Assembly (NCBI RefSeq): GCF_016743775.1
Contig: NZ_JAEQMY010000001.1
Span: 124,001-188,000 of the forward strand
Length of the DNA: 64,000 nucleotides
DNA from: Microvirga aerilata
GTDB taxonomy: Bacteria; Pseudomonadota; Alphaproteobacteria; Rhizobiales; Beijerinckiaceae
Direction of reading: 5' to 3'
Under the pieces are notes generated by a model. The model was given only the letters and a program-made list of their open reading frames with translations. It was not told where the DNA came from and searched no databases. Every line of letters begins with the position of its first letter. The stretch's first letter is position 1. The translations under genes and the position numbers were made by a program. Below are positions 35,858 through 46,107 of this stretch, piece after piece.

Positions 35858-37033
35858 GTGACGCTTCAAGTCAAAATTGCCCAGGGCCTGAAGGCCGTTC
35901 CTGCCGCCGCCTGGGATGCCTGCGCTGCGGGCAGTGGATCGGGCGACGACGACCTGAACAACCCTTTCGTGTCCCACGCTTTTCTGTCCGCGCTGGAGGA
36001 TTCAGGCTGTGTCGGGGCGAAAACCGGCTGGGCTCCTCTGCACGTCATTGTCGAAGACGAGGCAGAAAACCTTCTGGGTGCGGCGCCGTGCTATCTCAAG
36101 TCCCACTCCATGGGCGAATACGTTTTCGATCACTCCTGGGCGGACGCCTATACCCGGGCGGGTGGGCGCTATTATCCCAAGCTCCAGGTTGCGGTGCCGT
36201 TCACGCCCGCCACAGGCCCCCGTCTTCTCGTCCCCAGCGGATCCAAGGCTGAGGAAGTACGCTCCTACCTGATCGCGGGCCTGCGGGCCCTGCGGGACCA
36301 GACAGGCGCCTCCTCCATCCATGCCACTTTCCTGCAGGATCGGGACCTCCAGGCATTTACCTCGGAAAGTTTCCTGCAGCGGAACGACCAGCAATTCCAC
36401 TGGTTCAACGAAGGCTATGGCAGCTTCGACGGCTTCCTCGACGCACTCGCCTCCCGCAAGCGCAAAGCGATCAGGCGCGAGCGGCGTGATGCGCTGGCAA
36501 ACGACGTCTCCATCGAATGGCTGACGGGTGCCGAGATCACGGAGGCGCATTGGGATGCCTTCTTCGCCTTCTACATGGATACGGGCTCCCGCAAATGGGG
36601 CCGGCCCTATCTCAATCGCCGCTTCTTTTCCCTGATCGGCGAGCGGATGGCCGATCGGGTGCTGCTCGTCATGGCCAAGCGCAACGGGCGCTACATCGCT
36701 GGCGCGATCAACTTCATCGGGGCCAAGCGGCTTTACGGACGCAATTGGGGCTGCATCGAGGATCATCCCTTCCTGCATTTCGAGGTTTGCTATTACCAAT
36801 CCATCGATTTCGCCATCGCCCGCGGCCTCGACCGGGTCGAGGCCGGAGCCCAGGGGGAGCACAAGCTGGCGCGGGGTTACAAGCCCGTGATCACGTCATC
36901 CGCCCACGACATCGCCGATCCCTCTCTGCGCCGGGCCGTCGAGGCTTATCTGGAGCAGGAGCGCCTCTACGTTTCCGAGGCAGCCGATGAACTGGCGGAG
37001 GCAACCCCGTTCAAGCACCGCGAGGACGAATAG
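35858..37033 (+). CDS. FemAB-like GNAT acyltransferase (DUF482)
   Basis: 391 residues of the FemAB-like/DUF482 group, made of two GNAT folds. Recognisable parts are NNPFVSHAFLSALEDSGCVG, YVFDHSWADAYTRAGGRYYPKLQVAVPFTP, FLDALASRKRKAIRRERRDA and GAQGEHKLARGYKP. The role is unproven; relatives add amino acids to peptidoglycan or acylate small molecules. GTG 35858 is the start. It follows the GDPD gene after 62 bp and converges with the FMN reductase gene. Confidence 0.88.
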   Translation: MTLQVKIAQGLKAVPAAAWDACAAGSGSGDDDLNNPFVSHAFLSALEDSGCVGAKTGWAPLHVIVEDEAENLLGAAPCYLKSHSMGEYVFDHSWADAYTRAGGRYYPKLQVAVPFTPATGPRLLVPSGSKAEEVRSYLIAGLRALRDQTGASSIHATFLQDRDLQAFTSESFLQRNDQQFHWFNEGYGSFDGFLDALASRKRKAIRRERRDALANDVSIEWLTGAEITEAHWDAFFAFYMDTGSRKWGRPYLNRRFFSLIGERMADRVLLVMAKRNGRYIAGAINFIGAKRLYGRNWGCIEDHPFLHFEVCYYQSIDFAIARGLDRVEAGAQGEHKLARGYKPVITSSAHDIADPSLRRAVEAYLEQERLYVSEAADELAEATPFKHREDE

Positions 37034-37035
37034 GC

Positions 37036-37611
37036 TCAGGACACGGACGTCTCCTGCCGCGAGGCCTCGGCAAAGGCGACGAAGCCCTGAAGATAAGCAC
37101 GGAGCTGCTCCTCGATCTTTTGGTCCGCAAGCACGCCATTCGGGGTGAACACCGTCTGCGCCTTGGACACCATCAGGCGCCCACCATTCCAGAGATCGGC
37201 GCCCAGGTATCGCAGCACGGGAAGCCAGGCGTTCTGGGACAGAATGGTCCCGAATCCGCCTGGGGAGGCCCCGATCAGGGCGACGGGCTTGCCGCCGAAG
37301 ACGCGCTTGAGGTCCGTATTGGGGCGGGAGAGCCAATCGATGGCGTTCTTGAACACGCCCGGAATCGAGTTGTTGTACTCGGGCGTCACCAGCAGGAGCC
37401 CATCGGCTGACGCGATAGCGTCCTTGAGCCCGCTCACGCGCTCCGGGATTCCCTCGGCTGCCTCGAGATCCGCATCGTAGAGCGGAATGCCCCGAATGGT
37501 CTCGACCACGAGCTCGGTCCCCTCCGGCATCAGCCCTGCGGCAGCCCGCAGCAAAGCTGCATTGTAGGAGGCTTGGCGCAGGCTCCCCGATAGGCCGATC
37601 AGCTTCGTCAT
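37036..37611 (-). CDS. NADPH-dependent FMN reductase
   Basis: 191-residue flavodoxin-like reductase of the NAD(P)H:quinone/FMN reductase family. It has the phosphate loop GLSGSLRQASYNAALLRAA, the LLVTPEYNNSIPGVFKNAIDWLSR segment typical of the family and GASPGGFGTILSQ. It probably reduces quinones, chromate or flavins. ATG 37611 has GAGGGTGAC directly upstream; longer forms are unlikely. It is divergent from the first HWE kinase. Confidence 0.92.
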   Translation of the reverse strand: MTKLIGLSGSLRQASYNAALLRAAAGLMPEGTELVVETIRGIPLYDADLEAAEGIPERVSGLKDAIASADGLLLVTPEYNNSIPGVFKNAIDWLSRPNTDLKRVFGGKPVALIGASPGGFGTILSQNAWLPVLRYLGADLWNGGRLMVSKAQTVFTPNGVLADQKIEEQLRAYLQGFVAFAEASRQETSVS

Positions 37612-37866
37612 GTCACCCTCATCGAACATCCGCCTCTCATCCCAAGAAGATGCCCTTGCGGAAGGGGCAGCCGCTTCAACGCTAAGGTTCGCGGAAGTGC
37701 GAGTCAAACGACGGCCGGGGCGGGCAACGCTCGGCCTATAGCCTAAAGCCGCCTAGAAAATTCGGGACAGTCGTTCATATGTGGACTATGGACCCTCAGT
37801 CCTTTGCCGAACCTTCTCAGAAGCCATGATCCACCTCTTTCCCCGCCTGCCTCGCGAGCAAGCCTG

Positions 37867-40242
37867 ATGAACAGCATCATGCTTCAGCCTGACTTCCTGG
37901 CGAACAGCGGTACCATGGGTGAGCGCATCCGCTGTCACGACTGGTCGGCAACCCCGATCGGCGCCATCGGCATGTGGCCCCAGTCCCTGCGGACGGCCGT
38001 GGGCATGATGCTCCGCTCGAAGTTCCCGACCTTCATGGTCTGGGGACCGGAACTGACAGCTTTCTACAATGACGCTTACAGGCCGGTCCTGGGCGTAAAG
38101 CCCGAGTCCCTCGGACGTCCCTTTCAGGAGATCTGGCCGGAGGCTTGGGATGTCCTGGGTCCGATTGTGGAACGGGCCCTCGCCGGGGAGGCGAGCTACT
38201 TCGAGGACCTGCCGCTTACTCTCGAGCGCAAGGGTTACCCGGAACAGACGTGGTGGACCTTCTCCTACAGCCCGATCCATGACGAGACCGGCGTGGCCGT
38301 GGGCCTCCTCTGCATCATTCACGAAACGACCGCGAAGGTACAGGGCGAGCAAAGGCTCGAATTTCTCGTCCGCCTGAGCGATCGCCTGCGGGGCCTAAAC
38401 GAGCCAATCGAGGTGATCGCAACCGCACAGGAGATGCTGGGTGAGCATCTCAAGACCAGCCGCGTCGGCTACGGAGAGGTCGAGGAGACAGCGCGCTACT
38501 TCACCACGGAGCGGAACTGGACCGACGGCACGGTCGCGCACCAGACCGGAACCCACGACCTTGCGGCTTTCGGCCCAGAGATACACTCTGCCCTCAAGCG
38601 GGCGGAGCCCCTGGTCGTCAACGACGTTGCCACCGATCCCCGCACCAATTCACCGGACCATCTGGCCGCCTTCGCGTACCTTGCGACATCTGCCGTCATA
38701 ACGGTCAGCCTGATCAAGCGGGGGCGGATGGTGGCCGCCCTCTACGTGCACAACCGGACGCCCCGCCTCTGGAGCGACACCGAAGCCAAGCTCGTCAGGG
38801 ATGTAGCCGAGCGAACCTGGGATGCCGTCGAGCGGGTCCGCTCGGAGGCTGCGCTGCGCGCCAGCGAGGACCGCCTGCGTCTTGCCATCGATGCCGGGCG
38901 CATGGCCGTCTGGGAGCACCACACGGCCACCGATCAGATTACGGCGAGCCCCGAGCTCAATCGCCTCCTGGGATATCCGGCAGACGCACAGCTGAATATC
39001 GCGGAGATTCGCGAGCGCTATTATCCGGGAGACCGCGCGCGACTGACCGAAGCAGCCCTGGGATCTCTCAGAAAAGGTGAGCGGTTCTTCGAGGTCGAAT
39101 ACCGCTTCTACAGAGTCGACGGGGCCCTGCGCTGGTTCCTGATGCGCGCCGAGATGCTGATCGGTCCCGATGGGATGCCGACCCGAACGGTCGGTGTTCT
39201 TCTGGATATCACCGACCGCAAGGAAGCCGAGGAGGCCCTGCTGGAAAGGGAAGCGGAGCTGATGGCCGCTCTCGAGGCGGGCTCATTGGCCATCTTCGAC
39301 TTCGATCACATCAAGGGCAGGATGAACCCCTCCCCTCGCCTTAGCGAACTTTACGGCTATCCGCCCGATCATGTGCTCACCCTAGCGGACATCCGCAGCC
39401 GTTATCATCCCGACGACGTGGCGAAAGTTTTCGGCAAGCGGGACCGGGACCATGCCGATACCGGCCTTCGGGGCTTCGAATGGACCCTCCGCCTGCTTCT
39501 GCCCGGCGGCACGATCAGATGGGTAAATGGAGTGGGCGAGTATCTCCGGGACGAAGAGGGCCGCATCCTCCGCTCCCGCGGGGTGATCATGGACATCACG
39601 GAGCGTAAGCGTTGGGAGGAGCATCAGCAGCTTCTCATCAACGAGCTGAACCACCGGGTGAAGAACACCCTGGCCACCGTCCAATCCGTCGCCTCGCAGA
39701 CGCTGCGCAACGCCGACTCGATGGAGGAGGCACGCTCGGCCTTGGAAGCCCGGCTGTTCGCTCTGTCCCGCGCCCATGACGTCTTGACCCGCGAGAACTG
39801 GGAAGGAGCGGGCCTGTCGGAGATCGTTCGGGTGGCCTTGGCACCGTATCGTCATGAGCGGGAAAACCGTCTGCATGCGCAGGGGCCCGACATACGTCTT
39901 TCCCCGCGCATGGCCATGGCCATCGCCATGGCTCTGCAGGAGCTTGCCACGAATGCGGTCAAATACGGCGCTCTCTCCAATGCGGTGGGTCAGGTCCACA
40001 TCGCCTGGAGCCTTGAGAGGGTTGATGGCCAACCCCGCCTGCACTTGGAATGGACCGAGACCGGAGGGCCTGCCGTCAAACCTCCAACGCGCCGCGGTTT
40101 CGGGACCCGCCTCATCCAGCGCAGTCTGGCGCAGGACTTGGGCGGGCAGGTGTCGGTCGAATTCCTGGAACCAGGGCTCAACTGCCGGGTCGACGCCCCC
40201 ATCACCTCAGACGAGTTTCCGGGCGATCCATCTCGCCAATGA
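37867..40242 (+). CDS. HWE-type hybrid PAS/GAF sensor histidine kinase
   Basis: 791 residues. Order: a PAS-like N-terminal domain (residues about 20-140, WSATPIGAIGMWPQSLRT), a GAF domain (about 155-310), two PAS-PAC domains (about 325-560), then the HWE kinase core with the phospho-acceptor histidine in INELNHRVKNTLATVQS and the HWE-family ATPase features ALQELATNAVKYGALS and GFGTRLIQR. No transmembrane segment, so it senses a cytosolic signal. HWE kinases often feed the PhyR-EcfG stress cascade; that link is inference here. It is paralogous to the next gene; 93 bp separate them. Confidence 0.9.
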   Translation: MNSIMLQPDFLANSGTMGERIRCHDWSATPIGAIGMWPQSLRTAVGMMLRSKFPTFMVWGPELTAFYNDAYRPVLGVKPESLGRPFQEIWPEAWDVLGPIVERALAGEASYFEDLPLTLERKGYPEQTWWTFSYSPIHDETGVAVGLLCIIHETTAKVQGEQRLEFLVRLSDRLRGLNEPIEVIATAQEMLGEHLKTSRVGYGEVEETARYFTTERNWTDGTVAHQTGTHDLAAFGPEIHSALKRAEPLVVNDVATDPRTNSPDHLAAFAYLATSAVITVSLIKRGRMVAALYVHNRTPRLWSDTEAKLVRDVAERTWDAVERVRSEAALRASEDRLRLAIDAGRMAVWEHHTATDQITASPELNRLLGYPADAQLNIAEIRERYYPGDRARLTEAALGSLRKGERFFEVEYRFYRVDGALRWFLMRAEMLIGPDGMPTRTVGVLLDITDRKEAEEALLEREAELMAALEAGSLAIFDFDHIKGRMNPSPRLSELYGYPPDHVLTLADIRSRYHPDDVAKVFGKRDRDHADTGLRGFEWTLRLLLPGGTIRWVNGVGEYLRDEEGRILRSRGVIMDITERKRWEEHQQLLINELNHRVKNTLATVQSVASQTLRNADSMEEARSALEARLFALSRAHDVLTRENWEGAGLSEIVRVALAPYRHERENRLHAQGPDIRLSPRMAMAIAMALQELATNAVKYGALSNAVGQVHIAWSLERVDGQPRLHLEWTETGGPAVKPPTRRGFGTRLIQRSLAQDLGGQVSVEFLEPGLNCRVDAPITSDEFPGDPSRQ

Positions 40243-40335
40243 CCGTCTCTGCACCAAATAGCGTGAAACCTGCCACTTGTTGCCTGTATTCCGCAACTCC
40301 CGAAGGAACGGGAATGCCGCACCATCGGGATCCTT

Positions 40336-42603
40336 ATGACGTCGCCTGAGCCTACAATGCTCGCCAAGCGGACCGACGGGGCCGGGGCGGCGAATCCCGA
40401 TTTCCTTGCAGGCGGCGGCCGGATGGGGGCGCTGATGCGCGCCTACGACTGGTCCGCGTCGCCGTTGGGCTTGCCCGAGACATGGCCGCAATCCCTGCGA
40501 ACCCTCGTTCGTCTCATGCTCAACGCCAAGCAGGCCATGTTCATCGCCTGGGGACCTCAACTCGTCTTCCTCTACAATGACGACTACGCGCCCATCTTCG
40601 GCGCCAAACATCCCCATGCCCTGGGGCAGCCCTTCGCCGAGGTGTGGTCGGATATTTGGGAGCAGATCAAGCCTCTTGTCGACAGCACGCTTGCCGGCGA
40701 GGCCAGCTGGCATGAGGATCTTCTGATCCCCATGGAGCGAAACGGCTATCCGGAGGATGCCTACTTCACCTTCTCCTACAATCCGGTGCACGATGACGAA
40801 GGCGCCATTGCAGGCATGTTCTGCGCTGCCATCGAGGCAACCGACAAAGTCCTGATGGAGCGAAGGCTTGCAACGGAAAGCGAGCGGCTGCGCGAGCTGT
40901 TTCACCAAGCGCCCGGCTTCATGGCCATGCTCCGGGGTCCGGAGCACATCTTCGAGATGGTCAATTCCTCCTATTACCAGCTCGTCGGCCACAGGGACAT
41001 TCTCGGCAAGCCGGTGCTGGAGGCGCTGCCGGAGGTGGCGGAACAGGGCTTCAACGAACTCCTGAACAGGGTTTATCAGACCGGAGAACCGTTCGTCGGC
41101 CGCGGTATCGCCGTGACCCTTCAGCGGGAGCCCGACAGCGAGCCTGAAGAGCGCTTCGTCGACTTCGTCTACCAGCCGATCAAGGATGCCCATGGCCGGG
41201 TCTCCGGCGTGTTTGCGGAAGGCAGCGACGTCACGGAAGCCAAAAGGGCCGAGGCGGCCCTTCGCGAGAGCGAAGCGCGAGCCAACGGCGTTCTGAGGGG
41301 AATGACGGAGGGCTTCCTTCTCCTCGACCGGGAATTCCGAATTCTGCAGATCAACGATGAAGCCCTGAGGATCGACAGCAGGGCTGCGGAGGAGATCCTG
41401 GGCCGGACTCACTGGGAGCTGTGGCCCCACTCCGTCGGGACCCCTGTCGAGGATGCATACCGAAGAGCTATGAACGAGCGGGTGCCGGTCTCGCTCGAAC
41501 ACCGGTACGTCTCCGACATTCATGACGTATGGCTGGAACTGCGCGTCTTTCCTGTCGAAGATGGGGGCGTGGCTTCGTTCTACCGGGACATAACGGAGCG
41601 GCAGAAGGCTTCGGAGGCCCTGCGCGCCAGCGAAGCGCGGCTGAAGGCTGTGCTCGACAACGTTCCAGTCGGCATCATCATTGCCGAAGCGCCCTCAGGC
41701 CGCGTGGTGACCGGCAACCCGCAGGCAGAACGCATCTTCCGCCATCCGATCCATCCCACGCCCGACTTCGAAGCCTACGGGCAATGGAGAGTCCACCACC
41801 CGGACGGAAGCCCGACCGCTCCTCAGGACTATCCGATTGCGCGCGCAATCCAGACTGGGGAGATCACGGAAGGCCAGGAATACCTGTACCGCCGCGGGGA
41901 TGACACCGTGGCCTGGATGCGGTTTGCCGCTGCGCCGATCCGAAATGCGGAGGGCACCATTGTTGCCGGCGTCGTGGCGGCCGTCGACATCGATCAGGAG
42001 AAGCAGGCCGAGCAGCATCAGCAGCTTCTGATCAATGAATTGAACCACCGGGTGAAGAACACCCTCGCCACCGTCCAGTCAATCGCCTCGCAAACCCTGC
42101 GCAACGCTCATACCAAGGAGGATGCCCGCTCCGCTATCGAGGCGCGCCTCTTCGCCTTGTCCCGGGCGCATGATGTGCTGACGCGGGAAAACTGGGAAAG
42201 CGCCAGCCTCAAGGAGATTGTCGCTGAAGCCATGGCTCCCTACCGTCATGAGCGGGAGAACCGGCTGCACATGAAGGGCCCGGATGTGCGCCTTTCCCCG
42301 CGCATGGCTCTTGCTTTCGCCATGGCCCTGCAGGAGCTTGCCACCAACGCGGTCAAGTACGGCGCCCTTTCCGGTGCCGAGGGCCAGGTTCACATCGCAT
42401 GGTCGGCCAGGCATTCAGGTCACGAACGCCGCCTGCATCTCAGCTGGACCGAAAGCGGGGGACCTGCCGTCGAGCCACCCACGCGGCGCGGTTTCGGCAC
42501 CCGCCTCATTGAGCGCAGCCTGGCCCAAGACCTGGATGGGGAAGCGAAGATCCAGTTTGCTCCGGCGGGCGTCATCTGCACCGTGGACGCCTCACTCGCT
42601 TGA
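40336..42603 (+). CDS. HWE-type PAS sensor histidine kinase (tandem paralogue)
   Basis: 755 residues. It has the same N-terminal PAS-like domain (YDWSASPLGLPETWPQSLRT) and the same kinase core (INELNHRVKNTLATVQS, ALQELATNAVKYGALS, GFGTRLIERSLAQDLDG) as the gene before it, but three PAS domains and no GAF domain in the middle. Cytosolic. The near identity of the cores against different middle sections indicates a duplication followed by exchange of input domains. It ends with a strong terminator at 42619. Confidence 0.9.
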   Translation: MTSPEPTMLAKRTDGAGAANPDFLAGGGRMGALMRAYDWSASPLGLPETWPQSLRTLVRLMLNAKQAMFIAWGPQLVFLYNDDYAPIFGAKHPHALGQPFAEVWSDIWEQIKPLVDSTLAGEASWHEDLLIPMERNGYPEDAYFTFSYNPVHDDEGAIAGMFCAAIEATDKVLMERRLATESERLRELFHQAPGFMAMLRGPEHIFEMVNSSYYQLVGHRDILGKPVLEALPEVAEQGFNELLNRVYQTGEPFVGRGIAVTLQREPDSEPEERFVDFVYQPIKDAHGRVSGVFAEGSDVTEAKRAEAALRESEARANGVLRGMTEGFLLLDREFRILQINDEALRIDSRAAEEILGRTHWELWPHSVGTPVEDAYRRAMNERVPVSLEHRYVSDIHDVWLELRVFPVEDGGVASFYRDITERQKASEALRASEARLKAVLDNVPVGIIIAEAPSGRVVTGNPQAERIFRHPIHPTPDFEAYGQWRVHHPDGSPTAPQDYPIARAIQTGEITEGQEYLYRRGDDTVAWMRFAAAPIRNAEGTIVAGVVAAVDIDQEKQAEQHQQLLINELNHRVKNTLATVQSIASQTLRNAHTKEDARSAIEARLFALSRAHDVLTRENWESASLKEIVAEAMAPYRHERENRLHMKGPDVRLSPRMALAFAMALQELATNAVKYGALSGAEGQVHIAWSARHSGHERRLHLSWTESGGPAVEPPTRRGFGTRLIERSLAQDLDGEAKIQFAPAGVICTVDASLA

Positions 42604-42618
42604 CACCGCTTACGAAAA

Positions 42619-42658
42619 AAGCCGTACCGGATCCGTGAGATCCGGTACGGCTTGGTTT
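42619..42658 (+). terminator. Rho-independent terminator after the second HWE kinase
   Basis: Perfect 15-bp stem: AAGCCGTACCGGATC (42619-42633) and GATCCGGTACGGCTT (42639-42653) with a CGTGA loop, followed by GGTTTTC; on the minus strand the AAAAAA run makes it a terminator for the clp operon as well. Confidence 0.93.
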
Positions 42659-42690
42659 TCAAGAGAGCCATTTAGAAAGCCCGTTCGGCC

Positions 42691-42942
42691 TCAAAGACTC
42701 GAGATAACGGCCTCGATCCCTTCCATGATGGCGGCTGGCGAGGTGCCGACTGCATTCAGGGCCAGATCGATCATCCAGTAGCAGCCCAGCACGATGACCG
42801 GCACGAGGACCCAGCCCAGGATTTCCTCGAACCAGACCCGCCGGCGGCGGCGCTGATAGCGCTTTTCACGCCATGACAGCTGCGCCGGAGCATCCAGGGT
42901 GCGGGAGGCCTCGAGCGGGCCCTCGTGTATTTCACTCGTCAT
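42691..42942 (-). CDS. Small membrane protein coupled to clpA
   Basis: 83 residues: an acidic N terminus, an Arg-rich stretch (EKRYQRRRRRVWFEE), one hydrophobic helix (ILGWVLVPVIVLGCYWMIDLAL) and a short tail. Its ATG overlaps the clpA TGA (ATGA at 42939-42942), so its synthesis is coupled to that of ClpA. I do not know the family. A role as a membrane tether or modulator of ClpAP would be speculation. Confidence 0.68.
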   Translation of the reverse strand: MTSEIHEGPLEASRTLDAPAQLSWREKRYQRRRRRVWFEEILGWVLVPVIVLGCYWMIDLALNAVGTSPAAIMEGIEAVISSL

Positions 42943-45407
42943 GCTCTAACCAGCGGAACCTTGGGAACGGTGCGAACACCACCGCCGCCACCATTACCAT
43001 CGGATCCCTTCGGCTTCACCGACTTTTTCGTCTTCGATGAAGCGGACTTGGCCCGTGGCTTCTTCTTGGCGGCGTTGGTCACGTCCTTCTCGGGCTTCGG
43101 CTTGACCGGGCCCTCGACATATTCGAACCCAAGGCTCTGAAGGCCGATCTCGTCCGTCTTGACGATGACCTTGACCGCACCGCCATCCTTGAGGCGCCCG
43201 AAGAGCACCTCGTCCGCCAGCGGCGTCTTGATGGTTGTCTGGATCAGGCGGCCCATGGGGCGAGCGCCCATGGCCTCGTCGTAGCCATGCTCGACCAGCC
43301 AGTCGCGGGCCTCGTCGGTGAGCTCGATCGACACGTTGCGGTCGGCGAGCTGAACGTCGAGTTGCATCACGAACTTGTCGACAACCTTCTGAACCACTTC
43401 CTTCGGCAGATGGCCGAACGAGATGATGGCATCGAGGCGGTTGCGGAACTCCGGCGTGAACAGCTTGTTCACGGCCTCGGTATCGTCACCCTCCCGCTTG
43501 GTGCGGGTGAAGCCGTATGCCGGGCGGGCCATGTCGGCGGCACCCGCATTCGTGGTCATGATGATGATCACGTTGCGGAAGTCGACCTGCTTGCCGTTGT
43601 GGTCCGTCAGCTTCCCGTGATCCATGACCTGGAGCAGGATATTGAACAGATCCGGATGCGCCTTCTCGATCTCGTCGAGCAGGAGCACGCAATGGGGATG
43701 CTGGTCGATGCCGTCGGTCAGGAGACCGCCCTGGTCGAAGCCCACATAGCCGGGAGGCGCGCCGATCAGGCGGCTGACCGTATGCCGCTCCATGTACTCC
43801 GACATGTCGAAGCGCAGGAGCTCGACGCCCAGCGACGTGGCAAGCTGCTTGGCAACCTCGGTCTTGCCGACGCCCGTAGGGCCGGCAAAGAGGTAGGAGC
43901 CGATGGGCTTCTCCGCGTCGCGCAGGCCGGCGCGGGCCAGCTTGATCGCCGAGGACAGCGCCTCGATGGCCTTGTCCTGCCCGTAGACCACTCGCTTCAG
44001 GGTGTCCTGCAGGTGCGCGAGCACCTCGGCATCGTCCTTCGATACGGTCTTGGGCGGGATGCGCGCCATGGTGGCGATGGTCGCCTCGATCTCCTTGATG
44101 CCGATGGTCTTCTTGCGACGGCCTTCGGGCAGGAGCATCTGGGACGCGCCGGTCTCGTCGATCACGTCGATCGCCTTGTCCGGCAGCTTCCGGTCGTTGA
44201 TGTAGCGGGCGGACAGCTCCACCGCCGCCTTCACGGCGTCGTTGGTGTACTTGAGCTTGTGGAAGTCCTCGAAATAGGGCTTGAGGCCTTTCACGATCTC
44301 GATGGCATCCGGCACGGACGGCTCGTTCACGTCGATCTTCTGGAAGCGACGCACGAGGGCCCGGTCCTTCTCGAAATACTGGCGGTATTCCTTGTAGGTG
44401 GTCGAGCCGATGCAGCGGAGGCTGCCTTGAGCCAAGGCCGGCTTCAGGAGGTTCGAGGCATCCATGGCCCCGCCCGAGGTGGCTCCCGCGCCGATCACCG
44501 TATGAATCTCATCGATGAACATGATGGCGTTCGGATGCGCCTCGATCTCCTTCATCACCTGCTTCAGGCGCTCTTCGAAGTCGCCCCGGTAGCGGGTGCC
44601 GGCGAGCAGCGTGCCCATGTCGAGGGAGAATACGGTCGCGCCCTTCAGGACCTCGGGGACCTCGCCCTGAACGATCTTGCGGGCAAGGCCTTCCGCGATG
44701 GCGGTCTTGCCGACGCCAGGCTCGCCGACGAGAAGCGGGTTGTTCTTTTGGCGACGGCACAGGACCTGGATGGTGCGCTGCACCTCCGACTCGCGGCCGA
44801 TCAGCGGATCGATGCGGCCTTCCTTCGCCTTCTTGTTCAGGTTGACGCAGTAAGCGTCGAGGGCGTCGCCCTTTTTCTTCTGGCGTGCGTCGCCCTCATC
44901 CTGCGTCGGACGCTCGTTCGACGCCTCCTCCTCGGAACCGCGCGGAGAGCGGCTCTCGGTGAGGCCCGGACGCTTGGCGATGCCATGGCTGATGTAGTTG
45001 ACCGCGTCGTAACGGGTCATGTCCTGCTCCTGCAGGAAGTAGGCAGCGTGGCTCTCGCGCTCGGCGAAGATCGCCACCAGCACGTTCGCGCCCGTCACCT
45101 CGTCGCGGCCGGAGGACTGGACATGGATCACCGCCCGCTGGATCACGCGCTGGAAACCGGCCGTCGGCTTGGAATCCTGGCGCCCGTCAGCCACGAGGTT
45201 GGCAAGTTCGCTGTCCACGTAATCCGCCAGATTGCGGCGAAGAACTTCGATGTCGACATTGCAGGCCCGCATGACGGCGGCCGCATCCTGGTCGTCGATC
45301 AGGGCCAGGAGGAGGTGTTCGAGGGTTGCATATTCGTGGCGTCGCTCGCCTGCGAGAGCGAGGGCTCGGTGAAGGGCTTGTTCAAGACTGCGAGAAAAGC
45401 TCGGCAA
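42939..45407 (-). CDS. clpA: ATP-dependent Clp protease ATPase subunit ClpA
   Basis: 822-residue unfoldase with the Clp-N repeat domain ([27 protein letters not shown]), AAA1 with Walker [17 protein letters not shown]2 with [14 protein letters not shown], and the ClpP-docking loop region after the second AAA. No middle coiled coil, hence ClpA, not ClpB. The tail of about 50 residues is Lys/Ser/Gly-rich and unusual. TTG 45407 is chosen since it begins [10 protein letters not shown] where relatives start, with AAAGGACA upstream; an ATG at 45458 lies inside clpS. The gene is 29 bp after clpS. Confidence 0.95.
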   Translation of the reverse strand: MPSFSRSLEQALHRALALAGERRHEYATLEHLLLALIDDQDAAAVMRACNVDIEVLRRNLADYVDSELANLVADGRQDSKPTAGFQRVIQRAVIHVQSSGRDEVTGANVLVAIFAERESHAAYFLQEQDMTRYDAVNYISHGIAKRPGLTESRSPRGSEEEASNERPTQDEGDARQKKKGDALDAYCVNLNKKAKEGRIDPLIGRESEVQRTIQVLCRRQKNNPLLVGEPGVGKTAIAEGLARKIVQGEVPEVLKGATVFSLDMGTLLAGTRYRGDFEERLKQVMKEIEAHPNAIMFIDEIHTVIGAGATSGGAMDASNLLKPALAQGSLRCIGSTTYKEYRQYFEKDRALVRRFQKIDVNEPSVPDAIEIVKGLKPYFEDFHKLKYTNDAVKAAVELSARYINDRKLPDKAIDVIDETGASQMLLPEGRRKKTIGIKEIEATIATMARIPPKTVSKDDAEVLAHLQDTLKRVVYGQDKAIEALSSAIKLARAGLRDAEKPIGSYLFAGPTGVGKTEVAKQLATSLGVELLRFDMSEYMERHTVSRLIGAPPGYVGFDQGGLLTDGIDQHPHCVLLLDEIEKAHPDLFNILLQVMDHGKLTDHNGKQVDFRNVIIIMTTNAGAADMARPAYGFTRTKREGDDTEAVNKLFTPEFRNRLDAIISFGHLPKEVVQKVVDKFVMQLDVQLADRNVSIELTDEARDWLVEHGYDEAMGARPMGRLIQTTIKTPLADEVLFGRLKDGGAVKVIVKTDEIGLQSLGFEYVEGPVKPKPEKDVTNAAKKKPRAKSASSKTKKSVKPKGSDGNGGGGGVRTVPKVPLVRA

Positions 45408-45436
45408 CGGCTTGTCCTTTATGAGACGGGGCTCGG

Positions 45437-45829
45437 CTAATTCTTTTCCATTACACATTGCAGAGGGTGCTGGTGCTTCCGGGCGAAATCCATCACCTGG
45501 GTCACCTTCGTCTCCGCGACTTCGTACGTAAAAACTCCACACTCCCCCACGCCGTTCTGGTGCACGTGCAACATGATCCGGGTCGCATCCTCCCGGTTCT
45601 TGTTGAAGAAACGCTCCAGCACATGCACCACGAACTCCATCGGGGTGTAATCATCGTTCAAGAGGAGAACGCGGTAAAGGTTCGGCCGTTTCGTGCGCGG
45701 TTTGGTTTTCGTGATGATGGCCGTGTTGGAGCGTCCGCCATCATCCCCTCCAGGGGGCTGCGCCCCGCCTGCAGCCGAAATGGGAAACTGCTCCAGCGGG
45801 GTCGAAGTATCCTGAGCTAACCGCAGCAT
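45437..45829 (-). CDS. clpS: Clp protease adaptor ClpS
   Basis: N-end-rule adaptor that delivers proteins with destabilising N termini to ClpAP. The 130 residues have a disordered N-terminal extension and the ClpS core: [21 protein letters not shown] (with the Asp and Asn/Met pocket), [22 protein letters not shown] and a C-terminal QCVMEKN. ATG 45829 begins [15 protein letters not shown]; the extension is longer than in E. coli, as is normal in alphaproteobacteria. First gene of the clpS-clpA operon. Confidence 0.94.
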   Translation of the reverse strand: MLRLAQDTSTPLEQFPISAAGGAQPPGGDDGGRSNTAIITKTKPRTKRPNLYRVLLLNDDYTPMEFVVHVLERFFNKNREDATRIMLHVHQNGVGECGVFTYEVAETKVTQVMDFARKHQHPLQCVMEKN

Positions 45830-46050
45830 GATCGAGTGACCGCCCCTTCTTCTCTTCTTGGTCCTAGCCCCATGGCCCGCATCCTGTTTCGAGCCACAAG
45901 CACAGAGCCAAATGTATAGTCGCTCCATTCGGTTCGCTAGATCAACCAGATGGGTGGTCGCAGCGCCCGGGAAAAGAGCGACATCTTGGTCACTCCTGCG
46001 CGAGGAGCGCAATGGCACAGCCGAGCCTGCGGTGCATGGCTGCCCCAATG

Positions 46051-46079
46051 CAAAACGCCCGGCCTTTCGGCCGGGCGTT
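46051..46079 (-). terminator. Rho-independent terminator of the phasin gene
   Basis: AACGCCCGGCC-GAAA-GGCCGGGCGTT followed by TTTTG on the minus strand (11-bp stem), 29 bp after the phasin stop codon. Confidence 0.92.
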
Positions 46080-46107
46080 GGTTCGAAGCTCTGGTGCGGC
46101 TTGGGCC

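Noticed and set aside
43287-45440. 717-codon plus-strand frame opposite clpA
   Set aside because: Antisense to clpA; no domain and no ribosome site.
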